A stretch of 64,000 nt of DNA, taken from NCBI RefSeq assembly GCF_021739485.1, contig NZ_JAJFNK010000019.1, positions 1 to 64,000 on the forward strand, in the 5' to 3' direction. This DNA comes from Alicyclobacillus tolerans (GTDB lineage: Bacteria; Bacillota; Bacilli; Alicyclobacillales; Alicyclobacillaceae). Shown here one piece after another: positions 29,949-39,536 of this stretch (the first letter of the stretch is position 1; every line of letters begins with the position of its first letter). The notes beneath the pieces were generated by a model that saw nothing but the letters and a program-made list of their open reading frames with translations, was not told where the DNA came from and did not search any database. The translations under genes and the position numbers were made by a program.

Positions 29949-29990
29949 AAAAACAAGATGCAGGCATGGCTGCGTACGCCGATGCCTGCA
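29949..29990 (-). terminator. Terminator after the DUF59 gene
   Basis: TGCAGGCAT/ATGCCTGCA stem (29959-29990), followed on the minus strand by TCTTGTTTTTG. Confidence 0.8.
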
Positions 29991-30027
29991 CAATCGTTGA
30001 ATTTTCGAGGCCCGCGCCAGGCCTGTT

Positions 30028-30336
30028 TTAGAACAAATACCGGAAGACCAATTTCGCTTCCTCGGACATCATTTCTTTGCTCCAAGGCGGATCAAACGTC
30101 AATTCGACTTCGACGTTTTCAACGCCGGGCAGTTCACCGACCCGGTCGATGATTTGGTCCTTGATATCGTCAAAAAGCGGACAACCCATTGTCGTTAACG
30201 TTACTAGGACCGTTACATTCTTGCCGTCTTCGGAAATATCGACGTTGTATACCATACCGAGATTGACAATGTCAATTTGAATCTCTGGATCCAAAACATC
30301 GGTCAAAATCCCTCTTACAAGTTCCTCGGTGACCAA
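30028..30336 (-). CDS. DUF59/MIP18-family metal-sulfur cluster assembly factor
   Basis: 102 aa. Family proteins (SufT, PaaD, MIP18) help mature Fe-S proteins. Signatures: VLDPEIQIDIVNLGMVY near the N-terminus, the conserved cysteine in LTTMGCPLF and ELTFDPPWSKEMMSEEAK. It starts at TTG 30336, with GGGAGGTGG 6 bases upstream. It is 25 bp downstream of ald but functionally belongs with the neighbouring suf operon. Confidence 0.92.
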   Translation of the reverse strand: MVTEELVRGILTDVLDPEIQIDIVNLGMVYNVDISEDGKNVTVLVTLTTMGCPLFDDIKDQIIDRVGELPGVENVEVELTFDPPWSKEMMSEEAKLVFRYLF

Positions 30337-30360
30337 AACAATCCACCTCCCGTGTTTATT

Positions 30361-31476
30361 TTACAACAATTGAGCAAGAGGCGTGTACTCCCGGTTTAAC
30401 GATTTGGCCACGGCTTCGTAAGTGATGTGCCCTTGAAATACATTGACGCCCTTGGCCAAAGCTTCATGGGAACGTATGGCCTGCAATGGACCCAGGTTTG
30501 CGAGCAACAAAGCGTAAGGCATTGTGACATTGGTCAATGCCAGTGTCGACGTGCGCGGGACGGCCCCCGGCATATTCGCGACGGCGTAATGGATCACGCC
30601 ATGTTTCTCGTATACCGGCTTGTCGTGGGTGGTGATGCGGTCAATGGTTTCAATGGACCCTCCTTGATCGATGGCCACGTCCACGATCACGCCGCCTTTG
30701 TGCATCCCCTGCACCATTTCCGAAGTCACCAGTTTGGGGGCTCTGGCGCCCGGGATCAAAACCGACCCCACCAACAAGTCGCATCCGATAATGTTTTCAC
30801 GAAGGTTGTAGGCGTTAGACATGACCGTGCGGATGCGCCCGGCGTGCAGGTCGTCGATGTAACGCAGACGCGCCAAATTGGTATCCAGGATGGTCACGTC
30901 CGCACCCATGCCTACGGCAATCTTTGCGGCGCTGGTTCCGACGATGCCTCCCCCGACAATCACGACTCGAGCCGGCGGCACACCGGCCACGCCTCCGAGC
31001 AGTTCACCGCGTCCACCGTGTGCCTTTTCCAAGTAATGAGCTCCGATTTGGATAGACATCCGGCCAGCGACTTCGCTCATCGGCGACAACAGCGGGAGGC
31101 TCCGGTCCGGAAGCTGCACGGTCTCGTAGGCAATCGCCAACACGCGGTTGTCGGCTAAAGCCGCGGTCAATTCAGGCTCGGGCGCAAGGTGCAAGTATGT
31201 AAACAGCACCAGGTCTTTTCGAAAGTGCCGGTATTCCGAAGCAATGGGTTCCTTCACTTTCATGACCATTTCAGCCTGCTGCCAAACGTCTTCGGCAGAA
31301 TCCAGAATGGTTGCGCCAGCTTCCCGGTAGGAATCGTCTGAAAATCCGCTCCCAACTCCCGCAGAGGCTTCAAGAACCACTTTGTGACCGGCGTTCACCA
31401 AGGCGTGGACTCCAGCAGGCGTGATTGCGACGCGATTCTCGTTGTTTTTGATTTCCTTTGGCACACCAATGTTCAT
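30361..31476 (-). CDS. ald: Alanine dehydrogenase
   Basis: NAD-dependent L-alanine/pyruvate interconversion, used in alanine catabolism during sporulation and in germination in Bacillales. 371 aa. Motifs: [15 protein letters not shown] at the start, the active-site region [14 protein letters not shown] (His near 95), Rossmann motif [17 protein letters not shown] and [14 protein letters not shown] near the end. ATG 31476 matches the family N-terminus; an in-frame TTG at 31485 is nearer to AAGGAG and cannot be excluded. Probably transcribed with the DUF59 gene. Confidence 0.95.
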   Translation of the reverse strand: MNIGVPKEIKNNENRVAITPAGVHALVNAGHKVVLEASAGVGSGFSDDSYREAGATILDSAEDVWQQAEMVMKVKEPIASEYRHFRKDLVLFTYLHLAPEPELTAALADNRVLAIAYETVQLPDRSLPLLSPMSEVAGRMSIQIGAHYLEKAHGGRGELLGGVAGVPPARVVIVGGGIVGTSAAKIAVGMGADVTILDTNLARLRYIDDLHAGRIRTVMSNAYNLRENIIGCDLLVGSVLIPGARAPKLVTSEMVQGMHKGGVIVDVAIDQGGSIETIDRITTHDKPVYEKHGVIHYAVANMPGAVPRTSTLALTNVTMPYALLLANLGPLQAIRSHEALAKGVNVFQGHITYEAVAKSLNREYTPLAQLL

Positions 31477-31513
31477 ACCTGTCAAACGCTCCTTTCCAAA
31501 CGTGTTCCCAGCT

Positions 31514-31552
31514 AAAAAACGGAACGGGCATCGCCCATGGCGCCCGTTCCGT
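31514..31552 (-). terminator. Terminator of the 95-aa gene upstream of ald
   Basis: ACGGAACGGGC/GCCCGTTCCGT stem with six T residues following on the minus strand (31519-31514). It separates ald from the gene ending at 31558. Confidence 0.88.
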
Positions 31553-31557
31553 TCTCC

Positions 31558-31845
31558 CTAATCTTCAGGTCTAGTATCTGCTTCTTTGTCCTGTATAACC
31601 ACGCGTTTGCGTTTTACTCGCCGGGTCCCTTGACTCGCCGGCAAAGTCTTCGCTTGAACCGATTCCACCCACTCCTGAATCCGCTTGACGTCGGTTGGAG
31701 CAATTCTCCAGTTTCGCTCTCCAAACTCGAACGACTCTCGCGTGAGTTCTTTTCGTTCCGAGAGTTCAGTCACGGCTTGCCGGACCGCTTCAACCGGAGC
31801 ATGAAGCATGTCGGCCAACTCAGCCAAACTAAATCGGGTTGTCAC
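31558..31845 (-). CDS. Small helical protein, possible winged-helix fold
   Basis: 95 aa. Residues 4-30 (RFSLAELADMLHAPVEAVRQAVTEL) read like a helix-turn-helix pair, followed by a segment that could form a wing (FEFGERNWRIAP), a helix (DVKRIQEWVESV) and a basic tail (RRVKRKRVV). A DNA-binding role is possible but not shown. It is a single gene with its own terminator. Family not recognised. Confidence 0.55.
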   Translation of the reverse strand: MTTRFSLAELADMLHAPVEAVRQAVTELSERKELTRESFEFGERNWRIAPTDVKRIQEWVESVQAKTLPASQGTRRVKRKRVVIQDKEADTRPED

Positions 31846-31961
31846 CTGTATCCCTCTTTCAGCTTCGCATTGTCCCTAATAACTTGATATTTGGTTGCGG
31901 TTCGAGTTGCGGTTACAGTTGCGCTTTGAAGTCCGTTTCGAATCGTTTCGAATTGGCGCGT

Positions 31962-32975
31962 TTACGGGTTGAGCAGCAGAACATGAGGCGTCATTTTCAA
32001 AAAGTTCGACTTGCTCGAACCGATGTCACGGACGCTGACTGTTACTGCAGACCCAGGTGCAAGCACTCCTGCAGAAGGCGGAGTTGGCGTAACTTGATCG
32101 AAAAACCGGATGTTGCCGGCATCCGCAAATTGCGTCGAACCCGCCGCATCGCCGCCTGGACTAAACCACACCACAGCCCAATCGCGACGCAAATCAACCG
32201 GCTTTTGAGACCGATTCATCACCTGAAAAGAGACTTGAAACGACTGTCCGCCTTTCCACTGCTGCCGCGGAACCACCGAAATGTTGGATATGGCGACCGG
32301 GGCACTGTTCCACACGGCATCCGCTTGGCCCACCGGAACCAAGTGAGATGCGTAAAAAACGAGGTGCGGTGTCTCGTCAATCTTGCCGTTTTTCATCGGC
32401 GCTCCTAAAGGGAGGAAGCTCCAGGTCACTGCTTGCCCGGGCTGCATCGCTTGTTTGGGAGGGTTCACAAAAAAGCGGTAATTGCTGTCTGACAGTTTCC
32501 CCGAAGCCGTCTTTGTAAAGTACAACAGTCCGAACGAATCGGTTTTCGTGACCACGTGTTGGGTCGGATTGCTGACCACAGCCATGACGACCGATGACTG
32601 ATTCGCGCCGCTGCCTTGAGTACCAATCCTCAGTTGTTTCACCTGAATCGGCGCAAGCTGCAAGCCATACTGCCCGGACTGAGGCTTTGTGGGAGCAGAC
32701 TTCACCGTTTGGTGGACGCCCTGTGAGACTGGCTTGTTGGCGGTTTTCAAGGACGAGAACTTCAATCCGCCAAGGGCCGCCGCGATGACTAACGCCGCCG
32801 CAGCAACACCGCCGGCGCCTGTGAAGACGGCCCTCCACAGTTGGCGTTTGCGTTTGCCAACGGGTTGGGTCTGGTTTTGGGCAAGTTCGAGGATGCGGTC
32901 TTTAAGTTCAGGCGGAAACGGAACTTCAGTCATGCCCGAAAACACTTCGCGCATTTTGTCGTCATCGTCCTGCAC
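31962..32975 (-). CDS. Membrane-anchored protein, probable anti-sigma factor
   Basis: About 337 aa. The N-terminal cytosolic part (residues 1-45, including MREVFSGMTEVPFPPELKDRIL) precedes one transmembrane helix (about 52-72, AVFTGAGGVAAAALVIAAAL). The large exterior part is beta-rich with Ig-like stretches. This layout and the 14-base overlap with an ECF sigma gene are typical of cognate anti-sigma factors. GTG 32975 is preferred: GGGGGGGAG lies 7 bases upstream. No zinc-binding HxxxCxxC motif is present, so it is not a ZAS-type anti-sigma factor. Confidence 0.72.
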   Translation of the reverse strand: MQDDDDKMREVFSGMTEVPFPPELKDRILELAQNQTQPVGKRKRQLWRAVFTGAGGVAAAALVIAAALGGLKFSSLKTANKPVSQGVHQTVKSAPTKPQSGQYGLQLAPIQVKQLRIGTQGSGANQSSVVMAVVSNPTQHVVTKTDSFGLLYFTKTASGKLSDSNYRFFVNPPKQAMQPGQAVTWSFLPLGAPMKNGKIDETPHLVFYASHLVPVGQADAVWNSAPVAISNISVVPRQQWKGGQSFQVSFQVMNRSQKPVDLRRDWAVVWFSPGGDAAGSTQFADAGNIRFFDQVTPTPPSAGVLAPGSAVTVSVRDIGSSKSNFLKMTPHVLLLNP

Positions 32976-33516
32976 TGTGTGACTCCCCCCCTTGTGCAAG
33001 CCGTTGTTTCAGCATTTCGCGGGCCCGGTGCAAACGGGTGCGCACATTTTGCTCGGAACAATCCAATACCGCCGCCGCTTCGGAACTTGAGAGACCGCGC
33101 TGGTAATACAGCACGACGACTTCCCGGTACTTGACGGGCAAACTGTGGACAATCTCCCACAGTCGATCGCGTTCCAAACGCTCGGTCACTTCCTGCTCCG
33201 TATTGGAACCGCTGGCCAGCGTCGACAATTCTGTGTCCTCGTAAGCGACCTCGTGTCGACTCGTCCATGAACGCAGCAGGTCTTTGCAGCGGTTCACGGT
33301 AATCGCAAGCAGCCACGTTTTAGCGCTGCTGTCTCCGCGAAAGGAACCGATGTTCGAATAGGCGCGCAAAAATACGTCCTGAGCAACATCTTGGGCTTGG
33401 TGGTAGTTTTTTAAGTAAGAATACGCAACATTGATCACGTCTTTGCCGTATTCGCGCACCCACGAATCGAGTACGGTTACAGCTTCACTGGAGCTGGCTT
33501 TCGACGTGTCGCTCAC
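32962..33516 (-). CDS. ECF-type RNA polymerase sigma factor
   Basis: 184 aa, Sigma70-ECF. Region 2: VINVAYSYLKNYHQAQDVAQDVFLRAY with AKTWLLAITVNRCKDLLR. Region 4: LPVKYREVVVLYYQRGLSSSEAAAVLDCSEQNVRTRLHRAR. GTG 33516 is chosen because it gives a normal ECF length; a GGAGGTGA site is about 10 bases away. It is translationally coupled to the membrane protein downstream, its presumed inhibitor. I could not find a convincing autoregulatory ECF promoter. Confidence 0.93.
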   Translation of the reverse strand: MSDTSKASSSEAVTVLDSWVREYGKDVINVAYSYLKNYHQAQDVAQDVFLRAYSNIGSFRGDSSAKTWLLAITVNRCKDLLRSWTSRHEVAYEDTELSTLASGSNTEQEVTERLERDRLWEIVHSLPVKYREVVVLYYQRGLSSSEAAAVLDCSEQNVRTRLHRAREMLKQRLAQGGESHSAGR

Positions 33517-33586
33517 AGGGGCTTTGTCACCTCCCTGCCAGCACCTACCTAGCTGACGATTGACAACCTCACTATGTGACAGTTTA

Positions 33587-33628
33587 ACAAAATAAACCGG
33601 GAGCACCCAATACACGGAGTGCTCCCGG
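33587..33628 (-). terminator. Terminator of the APC permease gene
   Basis: CCGGGAGCAC/GTGCTCCCGG stem (33597-33628), followed on the minus strand by TTTATTTTG. It lies between the permease stop and the sigma-factor start. Confidence 0.85.
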
Positions 33629-33716
33629 CATCTAGCATTGTGCAATCAACGGATCGATGGGTCGCATGTCACACCTTATCCGCTTTGGGTAATACGTTGT
33701 TCGCTCAGTCGTTCGC

Positions 33717-35306
33717 TCAATACGTGGACATCTGTGCTTCTACTCCGTCTTCGGCTTCGTCATGCGTAAATGTCGGATTCGGAACGCCGCTCGCGGCTCC
33801 CCAATAGTACGCAATCAAAGCAATGACCGCGACGATAATCTGGTCCATTGGAGAAGAAATCAAGCCGCTGCCGCCAAATGCCTTATCTCCAAACTTAGAG
33901 ACGAGCAACATCACGATATAGTAGACAATCAGCCAAGACGAGGACTTGACCTGTTGACCCAACGAGACCTGGTCCGTCGGCATTTTCGACGACAATATGA
34001 GATAAAGCACAAACATCACAATTTGCAAACCGATGAGCCACGAGTCAATGGACCAACCCGTCCAGTAAATGATGAGAGAAGCGATGATAAAAGCCAGTGG
34101 CGCGATGAGCCCCATGCCTCCCAAGCGGAATGGCCGGTGCATATTCGGGGCCGTTTTACGAAATGCGGCCGCAGAAATCGGGCCGACCACATAAGTCATG
34201 ACCGTCGCGGAGGAAACAACGCCGACCAGTTTTCCCCATGTCGGGAACGGCAAAGTCCAGAATACAGCCAAAACGTACGCCAGCCACAGGGCTGCCCGGG
34301 GAACTCCGGTACGGGCGTCAATGGTCCCGATTTTCTTAAAGAACGTGCCGTTTTTCGACCATGCATACAAGACGCGGGCCGTGGAAGACAAATAGATGTT
34401 GCCCGTGCCACTGGGAGAAATCAACGCGTCCGTCTGCAACAAAACAGCCAGCCAAATGAAACCAAGCAACTTCGCTAAATCAGCAAACGGTGCAGTAAAA
34501 TTGACTTTTGCCCAGCCTTGGCCCAATTGACTGTTCGGTACCGCGCCCACAAACGCGACCTGCAACAGCACGTACAACACAGCGCCGAGACTGATGGCCA
34601 GAATAATTGCGAGCGGAACCGTCTTCTGCGGGTTTTTTGCCTCCCCAGCAAAGTCCACCGCCTGCCGGAACCCGAGGAATGCAAACACAATTCCTGCCGT
34701 CGAAACCGCCGATTCTATTCCTGTAAAGCCCCCCGGTGCGAATCCATGAGAGGAAAAGTTCACACCCTTGAACTGAGACAGCATGATAATGATGGTCAAG
34801 GCCGGCACAACAAACTTAATGGCAGTCACCACAGAGTTCACTTTGCCAAACACATTGACGCTCCAATAGTTGATCAGGAAGAACAGCGTCAACAAAATCA
34901 ATTGAATGAACCAGCCGAGTGCGGATGTATGCTTCGCCGTGCCTAAGGCATGCCAGTAACTCGCTGCATACCCGCGTACGGCTTCCGCTTCAATTCCGGC
35001 TACGCTGGAGTACGCAACCAATGCCGCAAATCCCATCAAATAACCAACCAATGGACCATGAGAATAGTCAGGATAACGAATGATTCCGCCTGAGCGGGGT
35101 AAAGCGCCGCCAAGCTCTGCGTAAACCAATCCAATCAACATCACTGCTACAGCGCCAATCACCCAGGCTATCCAAGCGGAAGGCCCGGCGAGGTTAGCCC
35201 CCCCCTGGGATGCAAACAACCAGCCTGAACCGACGATGGCCCCTAACCCTAAAAACGTTAAATCCGCCAAATTCAAGCTCTTTCGCAACTTCCCTTGTTG
35301 CGCCAC
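33717..35306 (-). CDS. APC-superfamily amino acid permease
   Basis: 529 aa with about 12-14 transmembrane helices. The first helix has the APC signature LGLGAIVGSGWLF, and GFRQAVDFAGEAKNPQKTVP is the conserved TM6-7 loop of amino acid/polyamine permeases. It starts at GTG 35306 behind AAAGGAGG. The substrate is not predictable; it has an unusually long C-terminal part after helix 12. Monocistronic, between terminators. Confidence 0.88.
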   Translation of the reverse strand: MAQQGKLRKSLNLADLTFLGLGAIVGSGWLFASQGGANLAGPSAWIAWVIGAVAVMLIGLVYAELGGALPRSGGIIRYPDYSHGPLVGYLMGFAALVAYSSVAGIEAEAVRGYAASYWHALGTAKHTSALGWFIQLILLTLFFLINYWSVNVFGKVNSVVTAIKFVVPALTIIIMLSQFKGVNFSSHGFAPGGFTGIESAVSTAGIVFAFLGFRQAVDFAGEAKNPQKTVPLAIILAISLGAVLYVLLQVAFVGAVPNSQLGQGWAKVNFTAPFADLAKLLGFIWLAVLLQTDALISPSGTGNIYLSSTARVLYAWSKNGTFFKKIGTIDARTGVPRAALWLAYVLAVFWTLPFPTWGKLVGVVSSATVMTYVVGPISAAAFRKTAPNMHRPFRLGGMGLIAPLAFIIASLIIYWTGWSIDSWLIGLQIVMFVLYLILSSKMPTDQVSLGQQVKSSSWLIVYYIVMLLVSKFGDKAFGGSGLISSPMDQIIVAVIALIAYYWGAASGVPNPTFTHDEAEDGVEAQMSTY

Positions 35307-35611
35307 ACTGTCGCCTCCTTTTTTCTTCGCTTCATCTCTATTGGGCTTTCTCCCCGCGGGTTGAATTGAAAGCCCTTACACTCCAGGCCGCATTTTATCG
35401 TCTTCGCCTGGAGCGAAGAGATTGGAACTATTATATCGGAAAATTAATAATCCTAACAATCACTTTTTTTGCAAAACATTTTACTTAACTATTAAATTTT
35501 AATTTATTAGTGGTATAATATGAGGGTTTCTGGAGCCTTTTGCGGGTTTCGACAGAACATGATAAACTTGGCAAGAAGTTTTCGTTGCAATGGTTGCGGA
35601 GGGTTTTGCAA
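35307..35611. promoter_or_regulatory. Permease-pyrD divergent region with extended -10 promoter
   Basis: Markedly AT-rich from 35430 to 35520, unlike the rest of the window. TGGTATAAT (35511-35519) is an extended -10 box on the plus strand with an ATTAAA-like -35 and T/A tracts that could act as an UP element; it would drive pyrD. The permease promoter must lie here too but is not clear. Confidence 0.55.
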
Positions 35612-36697
35612 ATGTATTCGCTGCTTCGACCGCTTTTGTTTCGCTTAGACCCCGAGTTCGCACATAAACTGGTACTGCATTCGATGGCACTCATGCCGTC
35701 GCTGGGGCGCCTCGCCTCGAGTTCCTTTGATGCTTCGCCCACTCTCAATCAAACACTGTGGAACTTAAAATTCCCCCACCCAATCGGCCTCGCAGCAGGT
35801 CTGGACAAAGACGGCATTGCCATCGACGGGCTGCTGTCCTGCGGGTTCTCATTCATTGAAGTCGGCACAGTGACCCCAAAGCCACAACCCGGGAATGCAA
35901 CGCCGCGATTGTTTCGGCTGCTGGAGGATCAGGCCTTGATCAACCGGATGGGGTTCAACAACCAAGGCGCCGCCAAACTGGCCGAAAACGTGCGCCGGCG
36001 CCGGAAGCGAGGCGTCGTCGGCGTGAATCTTGGAAAAAACAAAACCACGCCGAACGAACAAGCGGCCTCGGATTATTTGGCGTTGTTGGATGCCTTGTAT
36101 CCCCTGCCGGATTACGTCGTGATCAACGTCAGTTCGCCGAATACACCGGGCCTGCGCGACTTGCAGACCGAAGAGTCGCTCATCCCGTTGGCAAAAAGCG
36201 TTCTGGCTCGAAGGGACGAGCAATACGAATCGTATCGCGATCGCGTTCGTCCCCATAAAACTCCCGTGCTGGTCAAACTGGCTCCAGATTTAACCAACGA
36301 GGCACTGTCAGCCGTCGCACAGGGGTTGCTCGACATTGGCATCGACGGTTTTATCGCGACCAACACGACCCTCTCGCGCGAAGGAATTTCATCCGCCCAT
36401 TCGCATGAAAGCGGCGGACTGAGCGGAAAACCGCTCAAAAAGCGCTCCACGGAGGTCATCCGTATCCTCTACCAGGCAACCCGAGGCCGAGTCCCCATCG
36501 TGGGCAGCGGCGGAGTGTTTGATGCAGACGATGCGTATGAAAAGGTCTGCGCCGGCGCGAACCTTGTACAGGTGTACACAGGGTTCATCTATCGCGGCCC
36601 GCAGATCGTGGGCAGCATTGTCACCGGGTTAGAGAAGCGACTGAGACAAGACGGGTTTTCATCCATCCAAGAAGCGGTTGGTTCTTCCACTCGCTGA
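35612..36697 (+). CDS. pyrD: Dihydroorotate dehydrogenase, class 2 (quinone)
   Basis: 361 aa FMN enzyme of pyrimidine synthesis that passes electrons to menaquinone. An N-terminal amphipathic segment (LLRPLLFRLDPEFAHKLVL) is the quinone-tunnel/membrane part that defines class 2. Catalytic Ser lies in NVSSPNTPGLR; FMN contacts are in GVNLGKNK, VKLAPD, TNTT and GSGGVF. ATG 35612 has GGAGG about 9-10 bases upstream; an earlier ATG at 35540 lacks one. Bacillus uses the class 1B PyrD/PyrK enzyme instead, so this is a lineage marker. It stands apart from other pyr genes. Confidence 0.95.
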   Translation: MYSLLRPLLFRLDPEFAHKLVLHSMALMPSLGRLASSSFDASPTLNQTLWNLKFPHPIGLAAGLDKDGIAIDGLLSCGFSFIEVGTVTPKPQPGNATPRLFRLLEDQALINRMGFNNQGAAKLAENVRRRRKRGVVGVNLGKNKTTPNEQAASDYLALLDALYPLPDYVVINVSSPNTPGLRDLQTEESLIPLAKSVLARRDEQYESYRDRVRPHKTPVLVKLAPDLTNEALSAVAQGLLDIGIDGFIATNTTLSREGISSAHSHESGGLSGKPLKKRSTEVIRILYQATRGRVPIVGSGGVFDADDAYEKVCAGANLVQVYTGFIYRGPQIVGSIVTGLEKRLRQDGFSSIQEAVGSSTR

Positions 36698-36710
36698 ACC
36701 TTGGCACGCA

Positions 36711-36767
36711 AAGGGGCTGGACTTTAGCACATCGTTCGGTGTGCTTTGGGTCCAGCCCCTTCATTTT
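36711..36767 (+). terminator. Terminator after pyrD
   Basis: Long hairpin AAGGGGCTGGAC/GTCCAGCCCCTT (36711-36761) with inner AGCACA/TGTGCT pairing, followed by TCATTTT. Confidence 0.8.
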
Positions 36768-36883
36768 GGCAACTTTTGAAAGCAGAATCCGTTTCCGACA
36801 AGACGTTCGTATTTGGACTGGCGTTCATCCCCGGGGTCCATCGGATCCCTGTCAGAGACCGTCAGGTTCCGAACATGGAGTGC

Positions 36884-37660
36884 TTAGAATCCAATGATGT
36901 GGAACCCGCCGTCAACGTGAATGACCTCGCCCGTGACGCCGCGAGACAAATCGCTGAACAAGAAAGCCGCAACATCTCCGACTTCCTCCTGGTTCGTGGG
37001 ACGGCGCAGAGGCGTGCGCTCTTCTAGGGTGTGTAAAATTTTGTTGAAGTCGTGTACGCCTTTCGCCGACAACGTCCGTATCGGACCGGCTGAAATCGCG
37101 TTAACCCGAACATTGTCCTTGCCCATGTTGCTGGCTAAATACCGCATGCTCTGATCTAACGCTGCCTTGGCAACCCCCATCACGTTGTAGTTCTCTACAA
37201 CGCGTTCGCCGCCGAGGTAGGTTAACGTCAAGATGGAACCGCCTTCGGTCATCAACGGACGAGCGTGACGGGCAGAAATGACGAACGAGTACGCGCTGAC
37301 GTTTTGAGCGAGCAGGTATCCATCGCGCGAGGTGTTGATGTACTCGCCTTGCAGTTCTTCCGTTTTTGCGAAGGCGATGCAGTGCGCAAGGCCGTGCAGT
37401 GTACCAACCTTGTCCTGGATTTCAGCGAAGGCATCCGCAACGCTGGCGTCATCCGTGACGTCGCACTGAACCATTAAAAAGTCGGATCCGTTCATCTGCT
37501 CTTTCACCAAGTCTACGAGGTTGTCCTTCTGGCGCTCTCCTTGGTACGTAAAGGCCAAGCGCGCGCCTTGATCGTAGCAAGCTTTTGCGATTCCCCACGC
37601 AATACTGCGCTTATTGGCAACCCCCATGACTAAAATCGTCTTTCCGTCTAACAAACCCAT
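36884..37660 (-). CDS. fabI: Enoyl-[acyl-carrier-protein] reductase (NADH)
   Basis: 258 aa SDR enzyme that completes each cycle of fatty acid elongation. MGVANKRSIAWGIA binds the cofactor; catalytic Tyr/Lys are in YNVMGVAKAALDQ (Y-x6-K), and the preceding aromatic residue is in SAYSFVIS. ATG 37660 follows GGTGGAAAA. Monocistronic; an extended -10 box (TGGTATAAT) lies about 55 bases upstream on the minus strand. Confidence 0.96.
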   Translation of the reverse strand: MGLLDGKTILVMGVANKRSIAWGIAKACYDQGARLAFTYQGERQKDNLVDLVKEQMNGSDFLMVQCDVTDDASVADAFAEIQDKVGTLHGLAHCIAFAKTEELQGEYINTSRDGYLLAQNVSAYSFVISARHARPLMTEGGSILTLTYLGGERVVENYNVMGVAKAALDQSMRYLASNMGKDNVRVNAISAGPIRTLSAKGVHDFNKILHTLEERTPLRRPTNQEEVGDVAAFLFSDLSRGVTGEVIHVDGGFHIIGF

Positions 37661-37712
37661 TTTTCCACCGCCTATGTATCCATAAACTGAATGTGCAAGA
37701 CACTGTGCATCG

Positions 37713-37721
37713 ATTATACCA
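37713..37721 (-). promoter_or_regulatory. fabI extended -10 promoter
   Basis: TGGTATAAT on the minus strand, with TATAAT at 37718-37713. No clear -35, consistent with an extended -10 type promoter. No FapR operator is visible. Confidence 0.55.
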
Positions 37722-37905
37722 CACCGCGGTTCTGCTGCGGGACGGCTCCAAGAACGGGCTGAACCCTAAACCGACCGAATGGCGACAACAAGCATTAGAC
37801 AACGGAAACACCCTTTACAAAGACGACCCTGGAAATGCAAGAGCGATTGCGCTAAGATAAGAGTGTACACCGAACATCCAATTTTCTACATAGGAGGGGA
37901 AATTC

Positions 37906-38514
37906 ATGGCACATGAGCTGCCTCCGCTTCCATACGCAAACAATGCGTTGGAGCCTCACATTGACGCACTCACAATGGAAATTCACCACGACCGACATCA
38001 CGGTACTTACGTGAAGAATTTGAATGCCGCACTCGAGGGTCATGCTGACCTCGAGAGTAAAAGTATCGAAGACTTGCTGAGTTCGATTGACTCTGTTCCC
38101 GATTCCATCCGCACAGCGGTCCGCAACAATGGCGGCGGTCACGCAAATCACAGCATGTTTTGGCAAATCATGAGCCCGAACGGCGGCGGTCAACCGACTG
38201 GCGCATTGGCGGATGCCATCAACGCCACATTTGGCAGCTTTGACAAGTTTAAAGAAGAATTTGCAAAAGCGGCTGCAGGCCGTTTTGGCAGCGGTTGGGC
38301 ATGGCTGGTTGTGGACAACGGCAAATTGGCCATCATCAGCACACCGAACCAAGACAATCCCCTTATGGAAGGCAAAAAGCCGGTTATGGGATTGGACGTT
38401 TGGGAGCACGCATACTACCTGAAGTACCAAAACAAGCGCCCGGACTACATCGGCGCGTTCTGGAACGTCGTGAACTGGGCTGAAGTCGGCAAGCGTTACG
38501 AAGCTGCTAAGTAA
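37906..38514 (+). CDS. sodA: Superoxide dismutase, Mn type
   Basis: 202 aa. Metal ligands H27 (HHDRHHGTY), H82 (ANHSMFW), D164 and H168 (LDVWEHAYY). Gln in TPNQDNPL, in the second half of the protein, is the outer-sphere residue typical of Mn enzymes. ATG 37906 follows TAGGAGGGGAAATTC. Monocistronic with a terminator. Confidence 0.96.
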   Translation: MAHELPPLPYANNALEPHIDALTMEIHHDRHHGTYVKNLNAALEGHADLESKSIEDLLSSIDSVPDSIRTAVRNNGGGHANHSMFWQIMSPNGGGQPTGALADAINATFGSFDKFKEEFAKAAAGRFGSGWAWLVVDNGKLAIISTPNQDNPLMEGKKPVMGLDVWEHAYYLKYQNKRPDYIGAFWNVVNWAEVGKRYEAAK

Positions 38515-38563
38515 CGATAAGCATTACGAGGCGGTTTCTAAAGTGCATTGATTTTTGAATCGT

Positions 38564-38612
38564 AGGCTGTCCCCACATCGGCTTGGCTGATGTCGGGACA
38601 GCCTTTCTGTTT
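38564..38612 (+). terminator. Terminator after sodA
   Basis: AGGCTGTCCC/GGGACAGCCT with inner ACATC/GATGT pairing, followed by TTCTGTTTC. Confidence 0.8.
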
Positions 38613-38757
38613 CAGCCCAAACATTAGGCCACAACTTGGGACAGTCGATGATTGGGTCACGCTTTGCTGTTGTTCGAGTGTACGCTAATCTGGACGGCAC
38701 AACCCATGCACCGCCACCGCTGCCACCTCTGCCAGCACTAGCTTTGCCCCCGCACAC

Positions 38758-39348
38758 CTACTGCAAATAGCGGTACTCGTCGATGCTGTGGTCAAACGCT
38801 GGCATAAAGGTATCCAGGAAGTAGCGCACGGATGGCATGCCCTGTGCGAACTCCTCCACCGCTTCGCCAATCTGTTGTGCTGCGATTGCGAACTCCTGAT
38901 TGCCTCGGCGCAGTTCCAGTTTGCATTTGCACAGCGCGTCCAGCTTGTCCGCAGCGTGGACATAGCGGTGCACTTCCGGCGATCGCGATGTAAACAACGC
39001 CTCGTAGGTCTGAGTTAGCTCTCGAGGCAGGGTCTTTAGCAACTGCTGTTCAGCCAAGTTTTCAAGTGTCTTGAAAGCCGCCTCCACTTCCGGATTGTAT
39101 TTTTTTACAGGCGCGATCACGTCTGTTAAAATCGCCTCGGAGGCATCGTGCAGCAACGCGGCCGCCACCACTTCCCCAAGGTCGACGTTTTGGCCGTAAA
39201 CATCTCGATCAATGATGGCCAATGCATGGGCAAACAGCGCAACGCCAAACGTGTGTTCCGCGACGTTCTCAGACTGGGTTAAGACCATGCCGCTCCATCG
39301 AGCAGTAGAACGCAGCCGGTTGAGTAAAGCGAAAAATACATTTTGCAC
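38758..39348 (-). CDS. HD-domain 5'-deoxynucleotidase, YfbR family
   Basis: 196 aa. Removes phosphate from 5'-dNMPs with a divalent metal. Metal-binding residues H32 (NVAEHTF), H67-D68 (LLHDASE) and the later Asp in AADKLDAL form the HD site. The overall pattern (FFALLNRLRSTARW, PVKKYNPEVEAAF) follows E. coli YfbR. GTG 39348, with TGGGAGATGG 6 bases upstream, is preferred to an upstream start at 39405. Confidence 0.88.
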   Translation of the reverse strand: MQNVFFALLNRLRSTARWSGMVLTQSENVAEHTFGVALFAHALAIIDRDVYGQNVDLGEVVAAALLHDASEAILTDVIAPVKKYNPEVEAAFKTLENLAEQQLLKTLPRELTQTYEALFTSRSPEVHRYVHAADKLDALCKCKLELRRGNQEFAIAAQQIGEAVEEFAQGMPSVRYFLDTFMPAFDHSIDEYRYLQ

Positions 39349-39536
39349 GAGATTCCATCTCCCATCGAGAAGGTTTGATGAGAAGCCATTTCGGAGAAAC
39401 TGCATCCGTGTGCGAGAAGACTGTCACACAAAAGCGCAAAACTGTCACATGAGCACCGTTACATAACAGAAACACACTTCCATACCAAGCATTACTGTTT
39501 TCCATAACAAACACCATTCTTAAGGAGGATTTTACT

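Noticed and set aside
33520-33600. Autoregulatory ECF promoter in front of the sigma gene
   Set aside because: No AAC-type -35 with a CGTC/CGAC -10 at 16-17 bp spacing could be found.
37852-38430. 192-codon minus-strand open frame
   Set aside because: Antisense to sodA; no ribosome binding site and no recognisable features.
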